Notes under the pieces: model-generated
Seen by the model: the letters and a program-made list of their open reading frames with translations, nothing else
What the model was told of the DNA's origin: nothing
Databases searched by the model: none
NCBI GenBank assembly: GCA_001724245.1
Contig: MEDX01000006.1
Span: 1-64,000 of the forward strand
Length of the DNA stretch: 64,000 nt
Reading direction: 5' to 3'
Source: Fonticula-like sp. SCN 57-25
Lineage: Eukaryota > Nucleariida > Rotosphaerida
Shown: one piece after another, positions 11,796-23,293 of the stretch
How the letters are laid out: each line of letters opens with the position of its first letter
Numbering within the stretch: position 1 is the stretch's first letter
Program-made: the position numbers and the translations under genes

Positions 11796-12227
11796 ATGCC
11801 GCCTTTCAACATCCGGCCTCGTAGTATGACAGGCATCGTGGGCATTGTGCTGACGCTTTCTCTTATGGTGTCATGCCTCGTTATGGGCACCGAGGAGCCG
11901 TGGCTGCTGCTTTTCCACCTCTTGGAGACGGTCGTCCAAGCGGTGTTGCTGTGCGTGCAGCGCTACTTTGATGCGTTCATCATTTGCTGGAACGTGACGG
12001 GTGAGTGGCTTGTTGAGATGATCGTGGCATACATTGACTTTTTGGGTTATATGTGCTCGCTCATGCTTGTGTGGCCCACCAACCTTGTGCTCACAACCGC
12101 GCTTAACTGCGCGCTCTTCTGGGCGTGGTTAATTGTGAGAACCGTGTGGCCGCAGCGCAAGGAGAGAGGCGAGCCGCTTCATGAGTCGCCTGCAGGCTAC
12201 GTCAAGTACAACGATATCAAAGTGTAA
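11796..12227 (+). CDS. Small predicted multi-pass membrane protein, family unknown
   Basis: A single uninterrupted frame of 143 codons, from ATG 11796 to TAA. Three or four hydrophobic stretches are visible: GIVGIVLTLSLMVSCLVMG, LLLFHLLETVVQAVLLCV, YIDFLGYMCSLMLVWP and a following LNCALFWAWLIVRTVW. A short polar tail ends VKYNDIKV. I do not recognise a family. The membrane topology, good start context and quiet surroundings make it a credible gene, but no homologue supports it here. It is one of few intronless genes in the window. Confidence 0.6.
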   Translation: MPPFNIRPRSMTGIVGIVLTLSLMVSCLVMGTEEPWLLLFHLLETVVQAVLLCVQRYFDAFIICWNVTGEWLVEMIVAYIDFLGYMCSLMLVWPTNLVLTTALNCALFWAWLIVRTVWPQRKERGEPLHESPAGYVKYNDIKV

Positions 12228-12602
12228 GCCGGTCAATAACATTTTTTCACTGTTATTCCTCATTTACCTGCCTCATTACTGGCCAAGGCTCATTCGCTGC
12301 CCGTGGTACAGTTCACCTAGGAATACCATGCGGATACTCTTGGTTTTTGGCCATAGTACTGTGTGGACAACATATCAGGCAAAGCGCCGCATTTATATGT
12401 ACCATGTAGCGGTATCCTCGCAAAATTAGTCGCCTGCCCCTAAAACATAATCAGACAAAATTAGTCAAATCAGAGCAATTTTTTGTCTCATCACGTGACT
12501 TGATATTGTTGAATTGCCGCACTTTGGCGCGCAAGTACGGGCGTCGGCATTGTGGGCGAGGCGGGCGCTTGGCGACCTTTCTTTACCGCTCCCGCTCCCG
12601 TC
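12228..12602. other. Intergenic with E-box and short direct repeat
   Basis: No gene was seen. A short direct repeat, CAAAATTAGTC, occurs near 12420 and 12456, and a CACGTG lies at 12492-12497, 106 bp upstream of the ASX-like gene's ATG. An open frame runs back to about 12552 but has no ATG before 12603. Confidence 0.55.
12492..12497. promoter_or_regulatory. CACGTG E-box upstream of the ASX-like gene
   Basis: The hexamer sits in TCACGTGA, 106 bp before the chosen ATG. It is one of five gene-proximal CACGTG boxes in the window. Function is inferred from recurrence. Confidence 0.35.
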
Positions 12603-15600
12603 ATGTCGTCAGGTGATCCCGCGTTGTCTGACGCACTTGGCCGTTCGGCGCTACTATCTTCTCTTTTGTCTCAACCGCAGCTTTCTGTCCCTGATCTCGC
12701 TTCGTCGTTTCCAAGCAGCGGACCCCATGTTGAAATCGCTCTTGATCCGCTCCCTTCTAGTCAACTAAATCAGTTTGCGGTGGAAACGGAGGCGTGTAAA
12801 GATGACATGGAAAGTTTAGTTTTGTCTGCGAGTCCCATTCCTGCCGAGGGCATCGACGTCTCGACGTGCCAATTTTTTTGCGCCGCTCGTCAGTGCACGA
12901 GCAGCACGGCCGCGTCGTACCGCTCCTTTGCCGCTCTAATGGACCACGTAAACAAGGACCACAACATTACGCCCTCTACAAATATTTTTCGGTACTTTCG
13001 TATAATTTGCGGCGTGGACGGATGTCGCCGGTCATTCAGCGGGCTTGATCAGATCCCTCGCCACCGCTTTTCGTCGCATACACGGTGGGAAGCAGAGCGC
13101 ACGGCTGCCGTCAAGGCTGAGTTCTTGGACAATTCCAGCGCCGTGGTCAACAGCTCCAGCGACATTATTCCAACTCGTGCACGTTACGAGGAATTGTGTC
13201 ATGTGCAGGATCTGCGCGCACGGCTAGACACGCGGAAGCATAGCCGGGCAGATAATGCCAGCGGTGTCCTGGACGTCGAGGCGGAGGACGAGGACCCGCA
13301 AGGACCTGCACAGCAGATTAGAGCGGTTCAGGCCAAAACCCCCATCCGCAGGCCTAATGCGGTCAAGAGCGGAGGGGGCGCCGCCGTCGCCACTGTTGAT
13401 CTCGTCGCTCCGCTCATGGTCAGTAGCCCTTCCTTGAAGACCATCAAGGCGAGTGGAGTCAAGGCTGTCAAGGCTACTCCCCCCAAGAGTGTGAAAAAGG
13501 AGAGCAGCTTTGAAAAGGACACCACGATGGTTTGTGACGTCCAACTTTCTGGGGGGCCGATGCATCCGAAAACAGGTTCGAAATCCCTTTCACCTGTAAC
13601 CTTTTAGCTTATGCCGCCGTTTTAGAATCGTCAAAGGTGATTATTCAGGGCGCGCCAATGATGCAGCGTCCTTCCAAGACAAAGCCAAAGGACCTTTTTG
13701 CCTTGTTGAGCGACCCGTCGTCAGACTTGACGCTCGTCAGTCTTCGGGACATAGTCAACCTTGATGTTGTCAATGTCATGCTGAACGACCAGGAGCGCGC
13801 GCATCTTTTGAGTTTTTTGCCAGACGTCGATCGAGCAAATTCTAGTACGCGGCTTCCTTGGCCATACCATCGGCTTGCTAATGTACGTGTCTATTTAGCC
13901 GAGGAGACGTATGATCGATTGTTCAAAAGCAACTCGTCCTTTATGCGCGCCGTCGCAGAGTATCCGCGGCGTCTTGCGCGCGGCATGTACGATCCCGACA
14001 CAATGTCGATGTACAAAACCCGAGCAGAGCGGGCGCTGAAACGGCGACGTGATGTGTGGAAGGCGGAGCAGTACGAGGACTACTATGGCCAGCACCTTGG
14101 GCTGTCCAGCGAGGAGCAGTCGATCATTGCAGGGCACCTCAAGTCCACCGCCTTGGAGGGCGGAGGACCATCGCCCGCTGACTTGATTCGTATGCAGACG
14201 GCAAAGCAGGCGCCGTCCATATCCACTCCCGCCGCTGAGTCTCCAATGAAGAGCGTGACAATTTGGACTTCCAGCTCGAAGGGGTCCAGCTCCAGCAGCA
14301 AGAAGAAGAAGAAGAGCAGCAAGAAGCGGGACGGATCGGCACCGGCTGCTATGTTAGTCAAAACGATACGGAATCCGCCGCCATCGACTTCTTCCTCCAG
14401 CTCCAGGTCACGCCCGGTGTTGTCGCAGCCTCCAATGCCTACAGCCACGTTTACCAACCTCCCCCCTGAAGCGGCTGCACTTGCGCGACAGTTAGTTCAT
14501 GATCAGGAGGTGTGGGATGCTTCGTTCAACCCTTCAGCGCAAGTAGGGTTTGCATCCACGTCGTCCCAGTTCAAGAATGCAGAGAGTGCGGCGACGGAGG
14601 CAGATCCGGCGCTGGCCGCGGCTCTTTCTGTCCTCTTGGAATCATTCCGGTTCAAAGCGGCTCCGAGCGATCATTACTACACGCGTCGCAGTGCAGTACT
14701 AGGGGAAAAGTATGAGCGGGACCTCAAGTCGCACGTTGTCAAGAACCACCATGCCAGAAAGCTCGAACTAGTCGACACGAGCGTGAATTTGGACGCTTCA
14801 ATTAGTGTGTCAGAAAGCGTCGGGGACGATGATGTTTGCACCGTTAATGTGGACTCGGCGGTTGATTTAGTGGAGGCGGGAAGCGACGCCGGCGACAGTC
14901 ATGGCGTGGTTGTTGCAGCCGATAGTTATTCAAGCGATGAGAGTAACGAGTCTGATGGCGAGTCTGATGACGACGCGGATGCCGAGGCGAGCAATGAAGA
15001 CGACGACGACGATGACGACGACGACGACGACGACGACGGCGATTCGGAAGCTCAGTCGGAAGATGAGGAGGAAACCCGCGATGGCCACATTGCTTTTGAT
15101 GCAGTGGAACAAGGTGGTTTGAGCGACGATCTTGGCTCCATTGAAACCGACGACCGCAGCGCTGCATCAGCAAACTCTGTTGACCAAGAAGAAGCGGTCA
15201 ACTCGAGGGACATGAGTATCGATGATTCAATGGAAGAGAGTAGTGCCCCCCAACCGGCGTCGATTGCATTCGATCGTGATTCAATGTCGATCGCGGATGA
15301 GTTACAATTCGCGACGGCAGGAGACGACTATGAGGACGGCGACGGCCTTGGCTCTCGTACTGTGCCCCGAAGTGACGACGACGAAGTTGATGAGATCCAT
15401 TGTCTTTTAGACAGCAGCGCGGCTGGTCCCAGTTCCATGCTATCGGTGACAGTATCCACGCCCGCTCCGGTTCCCCGCGCCTCTCCGAGGAGTCTTCTAT
15501 ATTCACGCCCTCCTGATGTTTCGTCAAGGCGCATTGACACCCAAGAAAGCAGCAACCTCAAACGTTTATCGGACCAGGAGGAGACTCAAGAGTCGCAGGA

Positions 15601-16951
15601 GATTGATGTGGTGGGTGACTTTTCCAATCTTTTTCTTCCGTACACGTCGTCGAGGGTTGATAAGCCGGTAGAGGAGTCCCGTATGGGTGCCCTTTCTGCG
15701 CACCACACTGACGGTCGAGCCGAACTTGATGCTGGACCACAGAGCAGCAGTAACAAGGGACTTTTGGCCCCTCCGGCTTCGTCGCCCGTTGTTCCGTATC
15801 GCGTGTCTCCTCGGCGGCACGCCTCTGCTGCCTCTGCTGCTGCCACTGCTGCCGCCGCCGCCGCTGCTGCTGCTGCGGCTGCTGCTGCACCCAGTACAGC
15901 TAACGCGACGGCGGACAATATGGAAGGATCTACTTCTGTCGAGGACGTCGTTTCGGTCGATGCGGTGGCAGATCCTGAAAGCGAAACGATAGACATTCTC
16001 TCTGTGACGGCTCCGTCATCTCCCATGGCGCCTGCCCTTTCGACGCATCGTGCGGCATCGTCGCGCAAGCGAGTTTCAGCGGATTCCAAGACGGACGATG
16101 TTTTGCACCTGGATGACGTTCCTTCGAACAAGGGCATTGGTGAAGCTGCAAGCAAGCGCAGCCGCCGGCGCACGGGGGGCGGGGCTGACGTGCAGTCCTC
16201 TACGCCAAAGAGTACTCCTCCGCCGAATGATCCATTGGCTGAGGAGACGTCTGTGAGCAAGCCTGCGGGTACCCGCCAAGCCAAGAAGACGCTCAACGCA
16301 GACGCCACGCGCAAACGCAACAAGGGGGGTCCCGCGCCTTTGGCGGATCCCGAAGCCGTTTCGCCGTCGCCTCGGTCGCCTGTACCCACTGCTCATACAT
16401 TCATTGAACACACGCCGCCTGTCAAGCCTCCGTCGTCACCCAAGCCGTCACTCGCCAAATCATCTGCAACCGTGTTTGCTGCGCCCATCGCGACATACCC
16501 TGCGCAACAGGACTCTTTGCGTTTTCATCCCATGCCTGTTGCGCAGCCACGCCGAATGACTGGTTTGCAGGCGGAATCTCAGGCAGGCGCGGGGCCGTTT
16601 GGTCAGTTTCACGTGAGGAATTTCCGGCAGAACGACGTGCCACCTTCTGCCCCTTTGCAGCATCCTCAGTCGCAGGGCTTTGAGCGGCCGCCGCCCATAG
16701 CGCGCTATTCTTCCCATGAACAGTTCGCTCCGCCGCATCACCCGCAAGCGCTACCTGCTGCTCATTATTCGGCATCGTCTTCGCTACCCCTCGCTTCCCC
16801 GCTTTCAGCTCAGCAGCAAGATATTGTGCCTTTCCTAGATCGTCTGGTGCAGAATCCGGAGGCGCTGCGGATGCATCTACTCAACTTGCAGCAACAACAC
16901 ATTCAGCAGGTCCAGCATCTGTTCCGCCAGCAGCAACAACAGCGGCTCCAG

Positions 16952-16983
<32 letters not shown>

Positions 16984-16984
16984 A

Positions 16985-17021
<37 letters not shown>

Positions 17022-17374
17022 GTTTTCACTCCCTCCAAGCTCCGCATCAGATGCAGCACGAGCATCACGTTGTAGGGGACGGCGGGGATTTGGGTAGTTC
17101 TATGAACGGCAACGGCATCTTGTCGGTGGACTCTTCGTGGGATCCCATCCCGTTGCACCTGGCGCAGTCTCACGAGCTGATTCCGTCTTCATCGGCCGCG
17201 TCTTCGCAGACCCAATTGCTTTCGCATGCATATTCATCCATTAATCACCTAGATTTTGCACCAGCCCAGCCGCAATCTTCGTTTTCATCTGAGGACGAGC
17301 CCAGATCCTCCATATCTTTATCTCAAATGGAACAGGATCAAACGAGCAACATTGGTTTCATGCCACCGTCCTGA
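12603..17374 (+). CDS. Large chromatin-type protein with zinc fingers and ASX-homology (DEUBAD) domain
   Basis: Two exons (12603-13575, 13626-17374) give 1573 aa. Residues about 89-160 hold two irregular Cys/His clusters (CQFFCAARQC...H..NKDH; CGVDGCRRSF...H...H). From about residue 345 lies an ASX-homology/DEUBAD region: DLFALLSDPSSDL, then LLSFLPDVDR, then EQYEDYYGQHLGLSSEE. This matches the order in animal ASXL proteins, where the domain activates the deubiquitinase BAP1 on H2AK119ub. Downstream the protein is disordered: Ser/Lys tracts, a run of 13 aspartates (near 15000-15036), polyalanine (about 15820-15890), Pro/Ser-rich segments and about 25 glutamines (near 16948-17022). No C-terminal PHD finger is seen. 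An H2A-deubiquitinase role is inferred from the one domain. The first ATG in frame is 12603. Confidence 0.8.
16917..17022 (+). repeat. CAG/CAA tract encoding polyglutamine
   Basis: This is a mixed CAG/CAA run inside the ASX-like gene. Five glutamines, an RL break and then about 25 more glutamines precede RFHS. CAA interruptions are scattered through it, which usually limits slippage. Confidence 0.9.
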
Positions 17375-17629
17375 ATACTACCAAGCAGCGTCGTCTGAGA
17401 CGTTTCAATGTATAATTTAAGCTGTTGTATAATTACAATTATAACCGATAGATACAAAAAAATACAGTCGTTTTGAGTCTTCCGATGGTCAAGAGGCATA
17501 AATTACAGAGTAAATCAATCTTGAATACCATAAAGTCGGCACGACCAACATAGCACAGCCGTCACCATGACAAGAACATAATTATCACAATCCAAACAAA
17601 CATCATAATAGAATTGAATGCCATCACAT

Positions 17630-19031
17630 TTAGCTGAGTTTTCGTTTCTGGCTTGGTCTCTCGTGTTCAGAGCTTTCCCTGCGCACACGGCTCTCTCGCC
17701 GCCTTGCTCGTTCCTGCTCTCCGGCCGTGCTCACTACTGTGGTTGCAGGCGGCCTTGCCTTCATGACGTGCAAAAAGCTGCAGTCAGATCCCCTCGGGCA
17801 GACCCCTCGCTCGAATTGGCCTTGATTCCACTGGGTCAGCACGCGAGCAATGCAGCATATTCGTGCGTACCGCACACCGCCACGCGCCAGTCGGTGACGT
17901 GAGTAAGCTGGCACGAAAGCGGCTGTCCGTCATAAAAGCGCCCATTCAAGGCTTCAAATGCCGCCCTGGCCGACGCCGCCTGATCATACTGCACGAAAAC
18001 CGTCCCTCTCAAGTGTGCAGCAGAATTGCGGCAAACCTTTTTCCACACGCATTGTTGGTATGTCGAACAGGGCTATAGCGCGAGCGCACCTTGATAACCA
18101 GAATGGGACCAAAAATCGACATTTCTGGGATTGCATCGTCATAAAACACATCAAAGTCTTTGGCCAGCGCGGCTTGTGCCGCTTCGTCGCCCTCCTATTA
18201 GTGCACGAAAAATGTGAGTCGAGCGCTCGGTATCGCGCGGGAATCCGTACCGATGCCGACAAATGAGGCGACCTAAACATGTTGGAGACAACTAGTGTCA
18301 CCGAGGGATGGTCCGCAGAAATTTCATGTCGCCGCGTGCACTGCGCCCCCCGTCGGCAAAGGCCAGTCTTTTCAAAGAAGGCGCACACCGGCGCATTCTG
18401 AGGTGGCAATGCGGTGGTGGAAATCGCCGCCTTGCGAGCCGCAAGGTCGAACAGTGCAGCAGCCAAAGCAGCACTTTTCTGGCGTTCCCGCTCCTCCTCT
18501 TTCTGCAAAGGAAAGAACAATGTTACCACGGGCATAGCAGCACTTGATTATTACGTACCTCCCGCTTCGTTTGCTCCAGTGCCTCATCGCTCATCTCGCG
18601 CTGCTTGCGCTCCTCTGCTGCAATCAAAAAAGCGCGCTCAGCAGCCTCCCATTTCCTGCGGTCTTCCTCTCTACAGGGTACAGACACAGCGCGTGAGAAC
18701 CAGAGATGCCTATGATCATCCATAGAAACGCACAGTTGGCGTCGCTCCGCATCGGCCGAAGCGGCAAGCGCATGCTGCTTTGCAAGGTCAAGCAAGTCAT
18801 CTTCTCGTCGTTAGAAACACACAAAAATGCAAGCAGAAAATGAGCTATACCGTCTTCTCGATGTCGCCGTTGCTCAGCTGCTGCGCGGCGGCCTTTCTGG
18901 CGGCGGGCCTTCTTCCGCGCCGCTCGAAACTCGCGGCGAGGGAGGCGTGGCCTCACCTCGGTCCCAATGGCGGAGGCATCAGACTTTGCTTCACAAAGAC
19001 CGTCCAATGGCACACCCGCCGCTCCAGACAT
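17630..19031 (-). CDS. ZRSR2: U2AF35-related splicing factor (ZRSR2/Urp-like)
   Basis: Seven exons (19031-18851, 18803-18734, 18670-18559, 18502-18251, 18194-18090, 18036-17871, 17820-17630) give 358 aa. A basic, Arg/Glu-rich helical N-terminus (PRREFRAARKKARRQ) leads to a C3H finger (CAFFEKTGLCRRGAQCTRRH). A U2AF-homology RRM follows (ILVIK, then HLRGTVFVQY and GRFYDGQPLSCQL), then a second C3H finger (CGQFERGVCPRGSDCSFLH) and a short RS-like tail. In animals this protein recognises the 3' splice site of U12-type introns and also acts late on U2-type introns. The last two acceptors read AAG, but only these restore the zinc-ligand spacing seen in the family. The paralogue U2AF35 is less likely because of the long basic N-terminus. 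Confidence 0.87.
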
Positions 19032-19301
19032 GCGCAACGGTTTCTTTCACAAGCAGCAGGCGTGTGATCGGCGTCGTGATGCGTTCACTAGACACCAACA
19101 GGACACCAAAAAACCAAACGATGACAAGGAGATTGCGCGCTGGTTTGCACCGATATTACAGTTCTTTGAGATTGCAGGCATTTTTTCTGGGCCTTCTGTT
19201 CAGCGAGTTTGTTAGCGGCAAACTGTTCCGTCTACGTGAAAAAGCGAAACTACAGACAATAAAATGTGTATTGCATGGTACAAAGTAAGGTTGCCTAAGC
19301 T

Positions 19302-21025
19302 TTACTGGTTCGCCGCGGCCGGCGATTTCGAGAACCCCTTGGACATAATTTCTACATCCTCCTTGCTCTCATTCAGTGTCTCGACGAGGCACCGGATACC
19401 ATCCTGGTGCTGAGCAAGCGACTAGACAAAGCCAAACATGTGAGACGAGCAGCCAAAACAGAAAATGCCACAGCGTACGCTTGAGATCGCAGCGAGGGCT
19501 GTCTCATCAGTAATATTAAATGCTTCCTCGTTGCTTCGGCTCCCGCGCATCGACTTTTGTACATCAACAAATGCTTCGAGCTCCCTAATGCGGCCCTCAA
19601 AGACGGTAGGCTTGTTAAGCTCTTGATGAAGTGTTTCAAGCTGTAGGCGAAGGGCCTCCTCCTCGGGCTGAAGCACGTACACGCGATTGCGATGAACTTC
19701 TAGCATGCGCATGATCTTTGCCAAAATTGTTAGCTTTGCTCTATCGCACGGCCAAATGTGGCAGCCGCGGCATACCTTGATAAAGCGCTGGAAAAACTCC
19801 TGATGCCGCTGCCGATACTCCTCAAGCTTAATGACAGTTTTCTCGTGCATCTTCCCGATGGATTCTAGCTTTTCATCAATGGTCTAGATCGCCGTCCGTT
19901 AGCGCGGTACATTAGCAAAACGATAAAGACGCACTCGTAGCCCGCCCAAATGCTTCTGGGTCTGCTTGTCCTGCATATCAGCCCGCTTCTTCAGGTCCTC
20001 AAACCCAGTCGCCGCCACCGGATAGAGCCGCTCGGGGTCGGGATTATTCACATTGGCATGCTGCAGCATGGTGGGATCCATATTGGCGTGTTGGTATGAC
20101 ACGCCTGGCTCGCGCACATTGTAGAAAAAGCACTGAAAAACCAGAACAGTGAGGAACACGCAAAAATGCAGAGGAGGCATACGCGAAGGCGATTCTTGAT
20201 ACGTGCCGAATCAAACGTCATCAAATCGAGATCTGTTATGCTATCAGCCGGAATGACGGGCGCAGCAAGAGGGCCCGCGTTTCCATATGAAGGCGCAACG
20301 GCTCCAGCTGCGGTCGATCCGAACGCACCACTGCCGGCTCCAAAACTGCCAAAGCCCTGTTGTCCGCCAAAAGATGCACCACCAAAACCACCACTTGCAG
20401 GGGCAGCACCAAATCCTCCAGCAGCGGGTGCAGCACCAAAGCCTCCAGCAGCGGTCGAGGCACCAAATCCACCGGCAGCAGGTGCAGCTCCAAATCCTCC
20501 AGGTGCAGCCGATCCAAAGCCTCCAGGTGTGGCAGACCCAAATCCTTTATTGGCAGGGGAAGCACCGCCAAATCCTCCAGTAGCACCAAAACCGCCAGTA
20601 GCCGAACCAAATCCTCCTGTAGCGGGCGCAGCACCAAAACCTCCGGCAGCGGGAGCGGCACCAAAACCTCCAGCAGCGGGAGCGGCACCGAAACCTCCAG
20701 CAGCAGGCGCAGCACCAAATCCTCCTGCAGCAGGCGCGGCACCAAAACCTCCGGCAGCAGGCGCGGCACCGAAACCTCCAGTAGCGGGAGCGGCACCAAA
20801 ACCTCCTGCAGCGGGAGCGGCACCAAAACCTCCAGCAGCAGGCGCGGCACCAAATCCGCCGGCAGCAGGTGCGGCACCAAATCCACCGGCAGCGGGTGCG
20901 GCACCAAATCCACCGGCAGCGGGTGCAGCACCTGGCTTGCCAGCAGCAGAACTAGCACCAAAACCGCCTGCCGCTGAGCCGCCAAACCCCCCAAACCCGC
21001 CTGCGGGAGCTCCAAAGGACGCCAT
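19302..21025 (-). CDS. NUP54: Nucleoporin NUP54 (central-channel FG nucleoporin)
   Basis: Five exons (21025-20183, 20132-19935, 19883-19776, 19715-19479, 19421-19302) give 501 aa. The first 235 residues or so are GFG repeats, including about a dozen near-perfect 9-residue GGFGAAPAA units. The folded part follows: FYNVREPGV, NNPDPERLYPVAATGFEDLKKR, a coiled coil with HEKTVIKLEEYRQRHQEFF, LQPEEEALRLQLETLHQELN, and a closing EDVEIMSKGF. NUP54 joins NUP62 and NUP58 to build the diffusion barrier of the pore. One acceptor (before 19715) reads AAG. The gene is divergent from prefoldin 3, 133 bp apart. Confidence 0.93.
20590..20970 (-). repeat. Tandem 27-bp coding repeats in NUP54
   Basis: About a dozen consecutive 27-bp units encode GGFGAAPAA, with occasional Thr or Ser changes. 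The high DNA-level identity (GCACCAAAWCCTCC on the plus strand) suggests recent expansion or gene-conversion-like homogenisation. Confidence 0.9.
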
Positions 21026-21158
21026 TTTGTTTGGCTGCTTTACAGCAGTCGCAACGACACGGCGCGGTGGATTGGTGGTTGGTTATAGTCGGTTTGCGTC
21101 GGTTAGGGGTCGGTTTAAATCTCACCCTTGTTGGAGCCATCACCAGCCTCTGAGCAAA

Positions 21159-21841
21159 ATGGCGACTGCGATGGCTGGACAGCGGCCTCAGGCACAGTTT
21201 GTGGTACGGGCGCGCTTTTATTATCTTTTTTTATTTAAGCCTTTTGTGGTGCATTTTTGTTTGGTTGCTTACGCTTCAATTTTTAGCCTGATGTGGACGC
21301 TTTCATGGTTGGCAAGGACGTCGACAGCGTTCTTCGTTCGCTTGACAGCCAGCATGGAAAGTTCAAGTTTATGGAGAGCAGCATGATGCAGCGTCGCGCT
21401 CAGCTCAAGTCCAAGCTTCCCGAGATTGAAAAGGCGCTCCAGAGCGTGGAGCAGCTCATCGCCCACAAGGACGACGAGGAGCCGATGGAGACGCGTTTCG
21501 AGCTTTCAGACACCCTTTTCGCCACTGCCAAGGTGTCGAAGCCCAAGTCGGTTTGCCTGTGGCTCGGCGTACGTCATCGCGCTCTTTTATTGGGCCTTTA
21601 TGGCTACTCTTTGTGCATACTTTCTCACCCGCATCGCGCTTTGTAGGCGAATGTCATGACCGAGTATTCCCTTGATGCCGCCCTCGCGCTCCTCACCAAG
21701 AACCGCGATGCGGCCACCGCGCAGATCAAGGGCCTTAACGAGGATCTCGAGTACCTTCATGACCAGATTGTCGTAACAGAAGTGAGCATTGCGCGCATCT
21801 ACAACTGGGACGTCAAGCAGCGGAGGCTCGCCAAAAAGTAG
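21159..21841 (+). CDS. VBP1: Prefoldin subunit 3 (VBP1/PAC10)
   Basis: Three exons (21159-21203, 21287-21568, 21647-21841) give 173 aa. Prefoldin 3 is an alpha-type subunit of the hexamer that delivers actin and tubulin to the CCT chaperonin. Conserved stretches are PDVDAFM, KFKFMESSMMQRRAQLK, METRFELSDTLFATA, VCLWLGANVMTEY across the last intron, and the closing YNWDVKQRR. It has two coiled-coil helices around a central hairpin, as the family requires. The short first exon supplies only 15 residues; the first ATG in frame was chosen. Confidence 0.95.
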
Positions 21842-22217
21842 AACGGGAGATTCAGAAGCAATGAAACATCCATTTGAACTGTAATAAACACTTTTCTTTT
21901 CATGGGCTGCGTTGAATAACCGGGTCAATTTCCGTAATTTATAGCATGCAAACAAAAAGGCATAATGTCAATCAATATAAGGACGGCGTGAAAAATTGGA
22001 TTCACGAGCGGACCGGGGCGAAAAGAAGAGCAAACCAAAGGGCAATTGAGGCGATAAAGTAGCAAGGCGTATTCAGATAAATGCCATCAACGTAAACGCA
22101 AACGCAGCGTACAGACCAAATTTAGTGCCCGGACCAACACTTCATAATAAACTATTTCTCAACTCAGCTGTCAGTACTATGTCGCAAAGTGTCCACAGGG
22201 AGCACAAAAGGCCGGGG
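21842..22217. other. Convergent intergenic region
   Basis: Lies between the stops of prefoldin 3 (+) and the phosphatase gene (-), so it holds two 3' UTRs. An AATAAA-like TAATAAACA occurs near 21883. No gene was seen. Confidence 0.55.
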
Positions 22218-23293
22218 TCACCCTCGAATGTCCTCCTTGCTCGCCTCCTGTATAAGAACTGTAGCGCGATCACGTTGCTTAAAGTCCGAGGGGTTCTCAT
22301 TGAACCGACTTAGCAGGCTCGAAACATGGTCATCGCTTTGCGAGAGGTCCACCAGGAACGGGATGAGGTCGAGCAATTCCGTGTCGCTGGGATCGTCCAG
22401 CCTGCAGAGCACGAATGCGCGTTAGATAAGCAGTAGCTTTAGCTAAAGGATGCGCACCAAGTAGAGATGGAGAGCGCGTGCTCCGGATGAAATATGTAGG
22501 ACGCAGGGGAATTGTCAATAATGATTGTACTAGGAAGAATCCGGCCAAGCTTGGAAAGATCTTTAACATAGTTGCCGCGGTGAAAGTGGCACGATTCCCT
22601 GAACAGCCGATGATGTACAGCGCGGTGGATGTCAAGCTGATCCAACACGGGATCCGCATACTTTGACAGGCTCGCGGTAAAGACAACGATTTCGAAATAG
22701 CGACCCATGACAAGAAGGAACTCGTCAACAAAGGGGCGCTTGAGGACGTACACCTGGTGTTCTTGCCCATCAATCTCCACAGGAATAACAAAGTCCGCAT
22801 TGTCCACATGCTAACGGGCAAGAATTAGCATGGCAGAAACAAGAAAGAAGCGCCAAGGTGCGACTTACCTTGAAAGAGCTGTGAATAAGTGTCTCGTCCA
22901 TGTCGAGGACAAGGCACTTTTTATGCATCAAATGTGCGTCCTGGGCCCTCAAAAGCGAACGCTCCGCAACCTGTACAAAGAAATTAGTACTTACGAGCAC
23001 AGCTCCGAATATGGGCGCACGAGAGTCGTCGGCGCCTTTTCCCTCATCGGCGCTGTTTGGTTTTCCGACGTGCATCGTAGCCAATTGTACAAGCGCGATA
23101 ATACAGACTTGGTGTGCTTCTTCTTGTGCGGCTTCGAACGACCTAAAAAACAAAGTAAGCCTCGCACAATACTCGATGATTGCTACGCACCAGCGTCATT
23201 GTCTAGTGTTGTGACTTGAGTAATAATTCCGCGGGTTACATCGTCTGGGGTCTGCACAATGTAGCTCTGCGCGGTATTCGAAACAGTCGCCAT
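22218..23293 (-). CDS. CTDSPL: Small CTD-type phosphatase (SCP/CTDSP, Psr1-like)
   Basis: Five exons (23293-23191, 23142-23021, 22970-22869, 22810-22458, 22401-22218) give 287 aa. The HAD-type catalytic core is complete. It has the DxDxT nucleophile motif in [16 protein letters not shown], then [51 protein letters not shown] and [17 protein letters not shown]. The closing [15 protein letters not shown] is typical. Relatives dephosphorylate the RNA polymerase II tail or, as yeast Psr1/2, act at the plasma membrane; which applies is unclear. The N-terminal 75 residues are variable. A 24-nt intron at 22971-22994 was considered but breaks frame, while a GTGCGC donor at 23020 gives a 50-nt intron and keeps frame. 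Confidence 0.92.

Noticed and set aside
18037-18089. A 17-nt intron ending at TATAG in the ZRSR2-like gene
   Set aside because: It would keep the frame but insert unrelated residues into the RRM and is unlike any other intron here; the AAG acceptor restores the family alignment.
20590-20970. CRISPR-like regular repeat array
   Set aside because: Repeats are contiguous, in frame and coding for GGFGAAPAA, with no unique spacers.
20166-21386. 406-codon Pro/Ala-rich plus-strand frame
   Set aside because: It is antisense to the NUP54 GFG repeats and runs into prefoldin 3; its PKPPAAGAAP pattern is the mirror of the 27-bp repeat.
22971-22994. 24-nt intron GTAAGT..TACAG in the phosphatase gene
   Set aside because: It is far shorter than other introns and shifts the frame. 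A GTGCGC donor upstream with the same acceptor gives 50 nt and keeps frame.
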